Part shown: positions 1-7,057 of the stretch, one piece after another
How the letters are laid out: every line of letters starts with the position of its first letter
Numbering within the stretch: the stretch's first letter is position 1
DNA from: Leptospirillum sp.
GTDB lineage: Bacteria; Nitrospirota; Leptospirillia; Leptospirillales; Leptospirillaceae
Length of the DNA stretch: 22,227 nucleotides
Direction: 5' to 3'
NCBI GenBank assembly: GCA_027343785.1
Contig: DAHWKF010000008.1
Span: forward strand, 1 to 22,227
Made by a program: the position numbers and the translations under genes
Notes under the pieces: generated by a model
Databases searched by the model: none
What the model was told of the DNA's origin: nothing
Seen by the model: only the letters and a program-made list of their open reading frames with translations

Positions 1-3
1 GAG

Positions 4-141
4 CCCGGGACTGAGGAAGCATCCCGGGGTGGGTCTTCTTGCCTATGGTCAGCGTAGCGGGTTGGATACCGCTCTCCCTGGTCAACCTGAGCTTGTCGAA
101 CCTCCTTTCAAGCTCCGCCGTTCACGGCGGGGTGGTTGACC
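4..141. repeat. Cluster of palindromes (possible REP-like element)
   Basis: Several perfect inverted repeats lie in succession: CCCGGGA (4-10) with TCCCGGG (22-28); AGCGG (56-60) with CCGCT (69-73); an outer pair GGTCAACC (80-87) and GGTTGACC (134-141). The outer pair encloses GAGCTTG (89-95) with CAAGCTC (109-115), and the tight hairpin CCGCCG-TTCA-CGGCGG (115-130). The loop of that last hairpin contains the stop codon of the minus-strand gene that follows, so the element encodes the gene's last residues and could end its transcript. The stretch CCTGAGCTTGTCGAA resembles a short palindromic repeat I recall as scattered in many bacterial genomes. Only one copy is seen here, so the repeat status is inferred. 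Confidence 0.5.
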
Positions 142-934
142 CACCTCTTCCGCAAAGTTCTTCCAGCGCAGTGACAAGCGTAATCCCGTGCATCCTGACG
201 CGGTCGTCCAATGGAACCATTGTTGGAGTTTCCGCAGTAATGGTCCGCGGAGTTCCATGCCTGAACATGTAAATCGCCTTTGGCCAGCCATGTCTTCTGA
301 AATGCGATTTTTTCCTTCCCCTGCCTGGATGGATGATTCCGTTTTCTGCAGGCATGCCTTCAATAACAGGATCCTTGAGGATGGTGAACCCTTCCTCTTC
401 AAGGCGTTTTATGATGGCGGGAGCAAATGGGCGGGTATATTCGGGAAAATGTTCGTAAAGATAAAATCCACGGGCGTCGATATCCTCATGAAACTCGACA
501 GAGATGGCATATTCCCTGTATCTCAGATCGTCCATCAGGTAACGCACCTCCTGTGCAGGGTGTCCTTTGGCAAACTCTCTGTTGAGGTCAATGCCATTCG
601 CGTTCTGACGGGTTTTTTTGGCGAATCCCCCCGGGTTTATCAACGGGAACAGATCCAGATTTATCCGGGATAAAAGGGAAGAAAGGAGGGGGTCATTCCA
701 TCTTTGAAGGAGTGAGAGAATGGAGTGGGGGCCAGCAGGTTCATCACCGTGGATACCGGCGGACAGCAAAATCCGGGGATTTTCCGGTCGGGATCTGAAC
801 AGGATTTTTACGAGGGGAACCTCTTTATTGTCCCAATGGACAGGGCCAAGTTTTCTGATCTTCTGGGCTCCGGCTTTTTCGGCGGCAGAGATGATCTCAT
901 TCAGCAGGACAGCGGGATCATGAATTTGTTCCAT
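122..934 (-). CDS. M14-type zinc carboxypeptidase family protein (succinylglutamate desuccinylase/aspartoacylase-like)
   Basis: Predicted cytoplasmic zinc hydrolase of 270 aa, acting on a peptide or N-acyl amino acid. The M14 fold is visible: AGIHGDEPAG at residues 59-68 supplies zinc ligands His62 and Glu65, NPGG at 100-103 is followed by GIDLNREF at 114-121 (the family's substrate-binding Asn-Arg), His149 in VEFHED is the third zinc ligand, and TAETPT near 233-238 carries the likely catalytic glutamate. No signal peptide is seen, so a cytoplasmic role is likely. The ATG at 934 follows a clear AAAGGAGGG ribosome site. It lies 80 bases downstream of nadK on the same strand, so co-transcription is likely. 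The last residues are encoded inside the palindrome cluster. The precise substrate cannot be told from the sequence. Confidence 0.85.
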   Translation of the reverse strand: MEQIHDPAVLLNEIISAAEKAGAQKIRKLGPVHWDNKEVPLVKILFRSRPENPRILLSAGIHGDEPAGPHSILSLLQRWNDPLLSSLLSRINLDLFPLINPGGFAKKTRQNANGIDLNREFAKGHPAQEVRYLMDDLRYREYAISVEFHEDIDARGFYLYEHFPEYTRPFAPAIIKRLEEEGFTILKDPVIEGMPAENGIIHPGRGRKKSHFRRHGWPKAIYMFRHGTPRTITAETPTMVPLDDRVRMHGITLVTALEELCGRGGSTTPP

Positions 935-1014
935 TTATCTTTGTTCCCTCCTTTTGAACTCAGAACGGCAAAGCCCTTCCTCTTTTCCAGGACTTCCATC
1001 GGGAGATTTTTTTT

Positions 1015-1932
1015 TTAGCTCTGGTAACGGTCTCCCCATTTAAGTTTGTCTCTCAGAACTTCAAAGTAATTCCGGTCCGGCGAAACGACCAATGTCGTCA
1101 TGGCCGGAGAACGGGTGATCTCGACAAGGTCTCCGGCGACCAGCGGGAAGTCCACTTGCCCATCAAATGTCACAATCACCGAGTCCCCTTTTTTGATCAG
1201 GATCTCCAGTCGAATCTTGTCCGGAAGCAGGAGAGGACGGTGGGTCAAGGTATGCGGGCAGATCGGTGTCATGATAATCCCTTCCATCTCGGGGTAGACA
1301 ATCGGGCCCCCTGCAGAGAGATTATAGGCGGTGGATCCGGTGGGAGTGGAGAAGATGACCCCGTCTCCTTTCAAAGAAGTCACAAACAGGGAGTCCATGT
1401 AGATGTCAAATTCGACCAATCGCGCTTTGGATCCCTGGTTGATCACGACGTCGTTCAGAACATGCGATTCTGTGATGGACTGACCATGACGGATGATGCG
1501 GGTCATCAACATCAGCCTCTCTTCCGTTGTGTAATGACCTTGCAGGACTCTTGTCAGAACATCAAAGATTTCGGAGGTTTGAACTTCTGTCAGAAATCCC
1601 AGATTCCCCAGATTGATTCCCAGAATAGGGGGAGGTTGAATGGATTTGGTGTGTCCGAGCTGATGTTCACCCACCACTCTCGCCGCCGCCAAAAGCGTTC
1701 CGTCCCCTCCCAGGACCAGGAGAAGATCAGACTGGTGGACAATATCTTCTTTTTTCCATCCGGTGATTGCAGGAAAAGTTTTAGAACCCTCCATGTCGAG
1801 ATAATAGGCAATACCCTTTTTTTCAAGCCAGGGCAGAAGGGTTTCCAGAATATGACGGATGTCATCGGAGCGATGGGGTTTGGTGAAGATGCCGACTGAC
1901 TGGACGGGATTGCGTGAAACTTGTTTGGCCAT
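1015..1932 (-). CDS. nadK: NAD kinase
   Basis: Phosphorylates NAD to NADP using ATP or polyphosphate in the cytoplasm, the sole route to NADP. The 305 aa length is normal for the family. Diagnostic motifs are present: GGDGT at residues 75-79, the glycine-rich GINLGNLGFLTE at 105-116, an LND near 159-161, and GDGVIFSTPTGSTAYNLSAGG around 189-209, which forms the NAD site. The ATG at 1932 gives the expected N-terminus (VGIFTKPH strand near residue 13), although no strong Shine-Dalgarno sequence precedes it. A TTGACA reads on the minus strand at 1978-1973, but no good -10 box is spaced correctly from it. The gene is divergent from the Rieske/cytochrome b operon across a 522-base gap. Confidence 0.95.
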   Translation of the reverse strand: MAKQVSRNPVQSVGIFTKPHRSDDIRHILETLLPWLEKKGIAYYLDMEGSKTFPAITGWKKEDIVHQSDLLLVLGGDGTLLAAARVVGEHQLGHTKSIQPPPILGINLGNLGFLTEVQTSEIFDVLTRVLQGHYTTEERLMLMTRIIRHGQSITESHVLNDVVINQGSKARLVEFDIYMDSLFVTSLKGDGVIFSTPTGSTAYNLSAGGPIVYPEMEGIIMTPICPHTLTHRPLLLPDKIRLEILIKKGDSVIVTFDGQVDFPLVAGDLVEITRSPAMTTLVVSPDRNYFEVLRDKLKWGDRYQS

Positions 1933-2239
1933 GGAGGATCCGCTTTGTAAGAGGCGATCTGGATGAATTTCATGTCAAGAAACTGGAGAATGCCGAACCT
2001 TCAACCATAATAGGACCATTGAACCACTATAGTACGAATCCCTTCCAAAATTGAAGCCTTCGTGAAAGAGAGTATGCGCTCCCTTTGTATGAACGGGACG
2101 CGGAGCAAATGCGTTCCGGAATCGAAGGGTCTTGAAGGTCAGGGACGGACTGATGTCCAGTTTGCAGGGTGCTTATGAGTGACAGGTGATGTGAATTGAG
2201 ATGACCAATAAAATGGACGTTTCAAAATAGAAACCAAAC

Positions 2240-2268
2240 TTGACTTCCTTGTGTGCCCATGCTATAAA
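2240..2268 (+). promoter_or_regulatory. Sigma-70-type promoter of the bc operon
   Basis: TTGACT at 2240-2245 and TATAAA at 2263-2268 are separated by exactly 17 bases. This is close to consensus and is the best promoter in the window. Transcription would start near 2275, giving a leader of about 180 nt before the ATG at 2455. Confidence 0.7.
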
Positions 2269-2323
2269 CGCCAAACCAATACGTACCAATTTCACTTTCC
2301 ATGACTGCTGTTCATGAGAATTC

Positions 2324-2370
2324 TCCCCCATGCCCCTTTGCCTCTGTTGGACAGGGTTCTCTATGGGGGA
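2324..2370 (+). promoter_or_regulatory. Long stem-loop in the bc operon mRNA leader
   Basis: TCCCCCAT (2324-2331) pairs perfectly with ATGGGGGA (2363-2370). Inside it, CTCTGT (2342-2347) pairs with ACAGGG (2351-2356), one pair being G-U. It lies between the promoter and the first gene. There is no T-run, so it is not a simple terminator. It may stabilise the transcript or take part in leader regulation. Confidence 0.4.
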
Positions 2371-2454
2371 ATCCCTACCCGAATCGGATTTAACCGTTTT
2401 AGGTGTCGTTGTGAACCGAGTCGCCGCTGCGAGGCGGAGGCGGAGGATGGCAGA

Positions 2455-4296
2455 ATGAAGGGGAAATACAAGCTCCATATTCCGGAATATCAATATTATG
2501 CTGATCAGGTCGCCTGCCGTAAGGGATGCCCAGTGGGTACGGACGCAGGAGGTTACGTTCAGGCAATCAGGAGCGGTCTGTATGAAAAGGCCTACGCCAT
2601 TGCGAGGGGGCCGAATCCTTTCGCCTCTGTCTGCGGATGGGTGTGCAATGCTCCCTGTGAAGCGGCCTGCACGCGTGGCAATATCGACTCTCCAGTGACA
2701 ATTCGCGCCCTCAAAAGATTCGTTACGGAAAAATTCGGGGTTGAAGCCGTGATGGACCCGGCGTCGACGCTTCGTTATTCAACGGCTCCCGGTGTTCCCT
2801 ATGGCCGGGCCACCGGAGAAAAGGTTGCGATCGTTGGAGGCGGACCGGCGGGGTTAACGGCAGCCCATGACCTGGCACGGCTGGGTTACCGGATTACTAT
2901 GTTTGAGTCAAATAACAGACTGGGTGGGCTTTTCTATCTGGTTCCGGAGTACCGCCTGCCGCGTCCCCTGATTCAGGCGGAGGTGGACGCCATTGCCAGT
3001 ATGGGGTTTGACATCCGTCTGGGAACGAAGGTCGGGAAGGATGTTTCCTTCAAGGAGATCCAGGACGAATTCAAGGCGACGATCATCGCCGTGGGCGCCT
3101 GGGGAAGCCGGCCTGTCCCGTTTGATGGCAAGGAGCTGGAGCGCGTTTACTCAGCCCTTCCTTTCCTTCAGTCGGTCTATCTGGATCACTCTCCTGTACC
3201 TTTGGGACATCGTGTGGCCGTAGTCGGTGCGGGAAATGTTGCGATGGATGTTTGCCGGACGGCTGTCCGGCTCCCGGGGGTCGAAAAGGTCAGCGTGATC
3301 GCCCTGGAAGACTGGCATGAAATGCCCGCGGATGATGCGGAAATAGAGGATGCCGTCGCGGAAGGCATAGAATTTGTTGTCCGGAAGGGAACGCGCAAGA
3401 TCGTTGGGGAAGGAAAAGTCCAGGGACTCGAAGTGGTAAAGGTTCTGTCCGTTTTTGATGATCAGGGTCGTTTTTCTCCGGAATATGACGAAAATGAGAA
3501 AACCACCATTCCGTTTGATTCGGTCATTTTTGCCATAGGACAGACAATTGACTCTTCGTTTGTGCCTTCTGAATTTGACTCGGTCATTGGGAGAAACGGT
3601 GTCATCAGGGCGAACATCCATTCAATGGAAACAGGAATTCCCGGGGTGTTTGCCGCCGGGGACGTTGTGACTGGTCCGCGAATTTTCATTGATGCGATCG
3701 CGGGAGGGCAAACCGCCGCTGCTTCTGTACACAAATACCTGTCGGGAAAAGTGGAGACGCCAAAAATTTATGGTGTGTCGACGCCTGTTGAACACAGGGG
3801 GAATCCGACCCCTATCTGGCCGGTTGAATTTAATGTGGACGGTTATTATGGACTTTCAAGGTCCAACCCCTCATTGCTCAAGCCGGAATTCAGGAAAACA
3901 AACTTTGAGCTGGCAGAGCTTTCTTACAGCGAAGAAGAGGCGAGGGAGCAGTCAGCGCGTTGTCTCACATGTCATGTAAACCCGATTTTCGAAGGTGAAA
4001 AATGCATCATGTGTGGCGGATGCGTTGATGTCTGTCCCGAATACGCACTGAAAATGATCCCCCTTTCCGAGGTGGATCTGGACCAGGAATCAACGGCCAA
4101 GGTTGTAGAAAGCTTTCTTGGGGTTGATCTGGCGAAGAGGGAAGAATCCGGAACTGAAGAAGAACTTGTTAATTCGACGGCAATGATTTGGGAAGGATCG
4201 AGGTGTATCCGGTGTGGCCTCTGTGCCAAGAGATGTCCGACGGGTGCAATATCGATGGAATTCTTGGAAATCAAGCAGGAGGTCGCCTTGCCATGA
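2455..4296 (+). CDS. GltD-like FAD/NAD(P)-binding oxidoreductase with N- and C-terminal 4Fe-4S domains
   Basis: Predicted soluble flavoprotein of 613 aa that passes electrons between NAD(P)H, FAD and iron-sulfur clusters. In order: an N-terminal Fe-S region as in glutamate synthase small subunit (Cys21, 25, 60, 64, 68, 72); an FAD Rossmann motif GGGPAG at 128-133; an NAD(P) Rossmann motif GAGNVA at 258-263; the FAD-closing GVFAAGDVVTGP near 397-408; Cys503/506; then two ferredoxin motifs CxxCxxCxxxCP at 517-528 and 584-595. The ATG at 2455 is chosen because GGAGG precedes it by about 8 bases and the fold begins there. An earlier in-frame ATG at 2314 has neither. Its stop overlaps the Rieske start as ATGA, so the two are translationally coupled. 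No glutamate synthase large subunit is nearby, which argues for a role with the bc complex rather than in glutamate synthesis. Confidence 0.88.
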   Translation: MKGKYKLHIPEYQYYADQVACRKGCPVGTDAGGYVQAIRSGLYEKAYAIARGPNPFASVCGWVCNAPCEAACTRGNIDSPVTIRALKRFVTEKFGVEAVMDPASTLRYSTAPGVPYGRATGEKVAIVGGGPAGLTAAHDLARLGYRITMFESNNRLGGLFYLVPEYRLPRPLIQAEVDAIASMGFDIRLGTKVGKDVSFKEIQDEFKATIIAVGAWGSRPVPFDGKELERVYSALPFLQSVYLDHSPVPLGHRVAVVGAGNVAMDVCRTAVRLPGVEKVSVIALEDWHEMPADDAEIEDAVAEGIEFVVRKGTRKIVGEGKVQGLEVVKVLSVFDDQGRFSPEYDENEKTTIPFDSVIFAIGQTIDSSFVPSEFDSVIGRNGVIRANIHSMETGIPGVFAAGDVVTGPRIFIDAIAGGQTAAASVHKYLSGKVETPKIYGVSTPVEHRGNPTPIWPVEFNVDGYYGLSRSNPSLLKPEFRKTNFELAELSYSEEEAREQSARCLTCHVNPIFEGEKCIMCGGCVDVCPEYALKMIPLSEVDLDQESTAKVVESFLGVDLAKREESGTEEELVNSTAMIWEGSRCIRCGLCAKRCPTGAISMEFLEIKQEVALP

Positions 4297-4913
4297 GCAC
4301 AACTATAAGCGGAACAGGAAACCAGGATTCCCTGAAAGATGCGGTTACCCCTTCGGACCTGGGTCGCAGGAAATTTATTCTGGCCGCCGGTTGGAGTGTT
4401 GTCGGCCTCACATTGGCTGGATCGACCTACGCAGCATACAAATTTATGTTTCCCCCTATTCTTTATGAGCCGCCAACGGTTTTTAAAATTGGTCATGTGA
4501 CGGAGTACGGCCTTGGAGTTGATGAGAGGTGGAAACTGAAGGGCCGCTTCTGGGTGGTGAGGAATATGAGAGGCATCTACAACATGATCTCCATATGTCG
4601 CCATCTTGGATGTACTCCCAACTGGTTTCCGGATCAGAAACGGTTCAGGTGCCCATGTCATGGTTCCATTTATGACGTGCATGGTAATGTCCGTGGAGGT
4701 CCCGCTCCGAGAACGCTTTGGAGAGGCATGATCACAAAAGACCCAGTTGACGGGGCGCTGGTTGTCAACACGGTCGTTCGTCTGGATCCCAATCCGACAC
4801 AAACCCCCCAGGGATTGTGGGTCAAGGAAAAAGTCAAGGAAATTTCGCCTTACTGGATTCAGCATTCCCCCCCGCCCGGGGCTTCCTGCTCATCCAATCG
4901 TCTGCTTTGCTAA
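4293..4913 (+). CDS. Rieske 2Fe-2S protein of a cytochrome bc complex
   Basis: Takes one electron from quinol at the outer (Qo) site and hands it to the cytochrome c subunit. It is 206 aa. An N-terminal LGRRKF twin-arginine motif precedes one membrane helix (about residues 27-50), typical of Tat-exported Rieske proteins. Cluster ligands are in CRHLGC and CPCHGS, both with the disulfide cysteines, and a following GGPAPR gives the Pro loop. The Ser and Tyr of CHGSIY, which raise redox potential, are present. The ATG at 4293 overlaps the previous stop and has AGGAGG 10 bases upstream. The C-terminus ends in a Cys-containing tail encoded next to a run of seven C (4867-4873), a spot where a base error would change the tail. 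A terminator-like hairpin follows immediately. Confidence 0.95.
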   Translation: MSTTISGTGNQDSLKDAVTPSDLGRRKFILAAGWSVVGLTLAGSTYAAYKFMFPPILYEPPTVFKIGHVTEYGLGVDERWKLKGRFWVVRNMRGIYNMISICRHLGCTPNWFPDQKRFRCPCHGSIYDVHGNVRGGPAPRTLWRGMITKDPVDGALVVNTVVRLDPNPTQTPQGLWVKEKVKEISPYWIQHSPPPGASCSSNRLLC

Positions 4914-4919
4914 TGGCTG

Positions 4920-4955
4920 GCCCGGAAGATGGGGGAAGATCTTCTGGGCTTTTTT
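4920..4955 (+). terminator. Intra-operon intrinsic terminator or attenuator
   Basis: GCCCGGAAGAT (4920-4930) pairs with ATCTTCTGGGC (4939-4949) over 11 base pairs, one of them G-U, with an 8-base loop, and is followed directly by six T. It begins seven bases after the Rieske stop. It has the full form of an intrinsic terminator but lies in the middle of a bc operon, so partial read-through is likely. Confidence 0.7.
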
Positions 4956-4958
4956 GAC

Positions 4959-5054
4959 ACCTGTGACAGGTAATTTTTGGATTTCTAAACTTAGAATTTT
5001 ATTTTCGGTCTTTCCCAGACCGGCAAGCTGGATTTTTTGTCTGTCAAAAGACAA
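4959..5054 (+). promoter_or_regulatory. Three further hairpins before cytochrome b
   Basis: Perfect short stems follow one another: ACCTG-TGA-CAGGT (4959-4971) followed by AATTTTT; CGGTCT (5006-5011) with AGACCG (5017-5022); TTGTCT (5037-5042) with AGACAA (5049-5054). The stretch is AT-rich compared with the genes around it. These stems could protect a processed 5' end of the cytochrome b message or modulate read-through. A TTGACA at 4954-4959 has only a poor -10 partner. Confidence 0.4.
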
Positions 5055-5081
5055 TGATTCTCATAACCGAAAGGACCACGG

Positions 5082-5843
5082 ATGCTTGAGAATTTGAAGG
5101 AGAAACTGACCAAGTCGCAAGTATTTCGCTCTATTTTCCGGCACGGTTTTCCCGATAATGACATGAACCGGGCTTATGTCGTTTTCAGTAACGTTTTTCT
5201 CCATATTCACCCCGTAAAAGTGCGAAGAAGCGCTCTTCGGATGCGGTATACGTTCTGCCTGGGAGGTATTACCCTTTTCCTCTTTATCATGCTGACTGTA
5301 ACCGGAATCTGGCTCATGTTCTATTACACCCCTTACACCGGTCTGGCATATAACAACATCCAGGACCTCCAGTTCGTGATCTTTGGCGGAAACCTGATGC
5401 GTGATCTCCACCGTTTTGCCGCACACGGGATGGTTCTATTTGTCTGGCTCCATATGACGAGGGTATTTATGACGGGAGCCTATAAGGCTCCAAGGGAATT
5501 CAACTGGGTCGTGGGCGTTCTTCTTCTTGTGATGACGCTGATTTTGAGCTGGACAGGATATCTTCTTCCATGGGATCAGCTGGCCTACTGGGCTGTGACC
5601 GTCGGAACGAAAATGGCTTCCTACACACCCTTTATCGGTCAAAATGGACCATGGGGAGCGCAACTGGGCTTCTTGCCGACAAATGACATCATGTTCATGC
5701 TGATCGGCGGGACGGTTGTGGGTCAAAACGCCCTGATTCGTTTCTATGTCCTGCATTGTGTTGTTCTTCCCCTGTTTGTAACCGTTGCACTGGCCGTTCA
5801 TTTCTGGCGAATCCGCAAGGATGGATTTTCAGGGCCTTTGTAA
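5082..5843 (+). CDS. petB: b6-type cytochrome b (N-terminal half) with haem ci cysteine
   Basis: Membrane core of the complex, carrying the two b haems that relay electrons between the outer and inner quinone sites. It is 253 aa with four main helices, the size of cytochrome b6 rather than full-length cytochrome b. Haem ligands are His110 and His124 (13 residues between) and His225 and His240 (14 between, the b6-type spacing; bc1-type has 13). Cys59 in FCLGGIT lines up by eye with the cysteine in YCLGGIT of plant b6 that covalently holds haem ci (cn). The stretch after it, ending TGIWLMFYYTP, also resembles b6. The ATG at 5082 has GAAAGGA about 8 bases upstream. The C-terminal half is encoded separately 57 bases downstream. 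Confidence 0.95.
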   Translation: MLENLKEKLTKSQVFRSIFRHGFPDNDMNRAYVVFSNVFLHIHPVKVRRSALRMRYTFCLGGITLFLFIMLTVTGIWLMFYYTPYTGLAYNNIQDLQFVIFGGNLMRDLHRFAAHGMVLFVWLHMTRVFMTGAYKAPREFNWVVGVLLLVMTLILSWTGYLLPWDQLAYWAVTVGTKMASYTPFIGQNGPWGAQLGFLPTNDIMFMLIGGTVVGQNALIRFYVLHCVVLPLFVTVALAVHFWRIRKDGFSGPL

Positions 5844-5900
5844 GAACAGACTCTATTGAGCTTTATGTGAAAGAACTCAGGTTCTGAGAGGGGATATCTG

Positions 5901-6731
5901 ATGGAGAACAAGGTGACGAGAGAAATCTTTCCCCGTGATGCGAGGAAAAGCTATGGTCTTGTAGAGCTGATGAAAGGATCGGCTCCGATCGTAAAAAAAG
6001 AGCCGGAAGATACCGTCTACACTTGGCCGCATCTCATCATGATCGAACTGATTTGCGCATTATTGGTGACGGCAGGCTTGATCATACTGGTTCAGTTTGT
6101 TCATGCTCCGCTAAGGTCTCTGGCGGATCCTTCGACCACTCCCAATCCGATGCGCGCACCCTGGTATTTTCTTGGGTTACAGGAACTCCTGGTCTATTTT
6201 GACCCCTGGTACGCTGGAGTGGTTTTACCGGGAATGATCATCGTTGGATTGATGACCTTTCCCTATGTTGACACCAATCCTAAAGGGGTTGGGTACTACA
6301 CGTTCTCCGAAAGAAAATTTGCTGTTTTCAACTATTCTTTCGGGTTTGCCCTCTGGTGGGTGACGATTGTCATCGGAACATATCTCCGGGGGCTCGACTG
6401 GCAATGGTACTGGCCTTGGAGTGATCACCTGGTCCATATGAATCCGGCCCTGGTGACGCTGGTTCCATTGCATATCGTTTTCGTCAATCTTCTTCATGTA
6501 TCCAAGGACGTAGGCAAGGCAATATGCGATGTCCTTTTCTTCGCCTATTTTGCGATCGGCATGGCCATTCCCTATTTCTTCATGCGTAAATTTTATGACT
6601 CAATGGGTGGTGCCCGGTATTTTGTCTTCATGATTTTTTTCCTTTCGATGATGGGGGTTGGGCTCAAGATTGTTCTCAGATTGCTCTTTAACATCAAGTA
6701 TATCGTCGTGACTCCATGGATTAATGTTTGA
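5901..6731 (+). CDS. Cytochrome b C-terminal half (subunit-IV-like, extended)
   Basis: Completes the quinol oxidation site with the b6-like protein. It is 276 aa, longer than the usual three-helix subunit IV of about 160 aa. Helices are seen near residues 45-67, 107-122, 140-162, 183-203, 207-226 and 233-257, so two or three extra helices follow the conserved core. The Qo-site motif reads APWY (86-89) instead of PEWY. A glutamate occurs shortly after in GLQELL and may take over proton handling. The ATG at 5901 has GAGGGG about 9 bases upstream. A small hairpin CTCAG-GTT-CTGAG sits just before the ribosome site (5876-5888). Confidence 0.9.
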   Translation: MENKVTREIFPRDARKSYGLVELMKGSAPIVKKEPEDTVYTWPHLIMIELICALLVTAGLIILVQFVHAPLRSLADPSTTPNPMRAPWYFLGLQELLVYFDPWYAGVVLPGMIIVGLMTFPYVDTNPKGVGYYTFSERKFAVFNYSFGFALWWVTIVIGTYLRGLDWQWYWPWSDHLVHMNPALVTLVPLHIVFVNLLHVSKDVGKAICDVLFFAYFAIGMAIPYFFMRKFYDSMGGARYFVFMIFFLSMMGVGLKIVLRLLFNIKYIVVTPWINV

Positions 6732-6838
6732 GCTGATCTGGCCCTGTCCTTTTATCAGATGAAGCAAGGAAACGATTTTCCGTTTTCCTGGGATGGGGAT
6801 TTGTACTCACTTTCAAGCCTGCTGTGTAAGGAGCGTTT

Positions 6839-7057
6839 ATGAGTTCATTTCACAACCTCTTGAATGAACCTTGGGTTGAGCAATACTTTGGGTTTCCCTA
6901 CCGGATTGGTATATCGATTGTCCTGATTCTCGGGACGGCTTTCTTTTATTATCTGTTGATCTGGTTCCAGAAATGGCAAGAACGATCCTTTTACCCAGAA
7001 GGGCATCCGCTTCGCAAGGATCCCGATGCGATGAAAGAAAGGGGTCGGCGGGCATGA
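6839..7057 (+). CDS. Small single-helix membrane protein of the bc operon
   Basis: A 72 aa protein with one membrane helix at about residues 22-45 (RIGISIVLILGTAFFYYLLI) and a charged C-terminal tail rich in Lys, Arg and Glu. It has no cofactor motif. The start has AAGGAG 6 bases upstream, and the stop overlaps the tetrahaem cytochrome start as ATGA, so it is clearly translated with it. By position and size it resembles small accessory subunits of bc and b6f complexes. An assembly or stabilising role for the cytochrome c subunit is inference. I do not recognise a named family. Confidence 0.75.
   Translation: MSSFHNLLNEPWVEQYFGFPYRIGISIVLILGTAFFYYLLIWFQKWQERSFYPEGHPLRKDPDAMKERGRRA

Larger units (their letters stand above)
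1933..2454. other. Non-coding gap between divergent nadK and the bc operon
   Basis: No gene is supported here. The right half holds a strong plus-strand promoter (2240-2268) and a folded mRNA leader. The left half contains a hairpin GGGACGC (2095-2101) with GCGTTCC (2111-2117), with no T-run. A 35-codon frame starting at 2073 has no recognisable features. An upstream in-frame extension of the next gene (ATG at 2314) encodes a Cys/Arg-rich stretch unlike the family and is judged untranslated leader. Confidence 0.6.

Noticed and set aside
1156..1899. 247-codon open frame on plus strand across nadK
   Set aside because: It is antisense to a certain gene, has no ribosome site and no recognisable protein features.
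2073..2180. 35-codon open frame in the nadK/bc gap
   Set aside because: No ribosome site, no membrane or signal features and low-information composition.
2314..2454. Longer start for the flavoprotein at ATG 2314
   Set aside because: The extra 47 residues are Cys/Arg-rich and unlike the family. The ATG at 2455 has a proper ribosome site, and the upstream part forms a leader hairpin.
3972..4865. 297-codon open frame on minus strand across the flavoprotein end and Rieske gene
   Set aside because: It is an antisense shadow of two firmly identified genes.
4954..4982. Internal promoter TTGACA before cytochrome b
   Set aside because: The -35 is perfect, but the base group 17 bases on is TTGGAT and the -35 overlaps the T-run of the terminator. 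Not strong enough to call.
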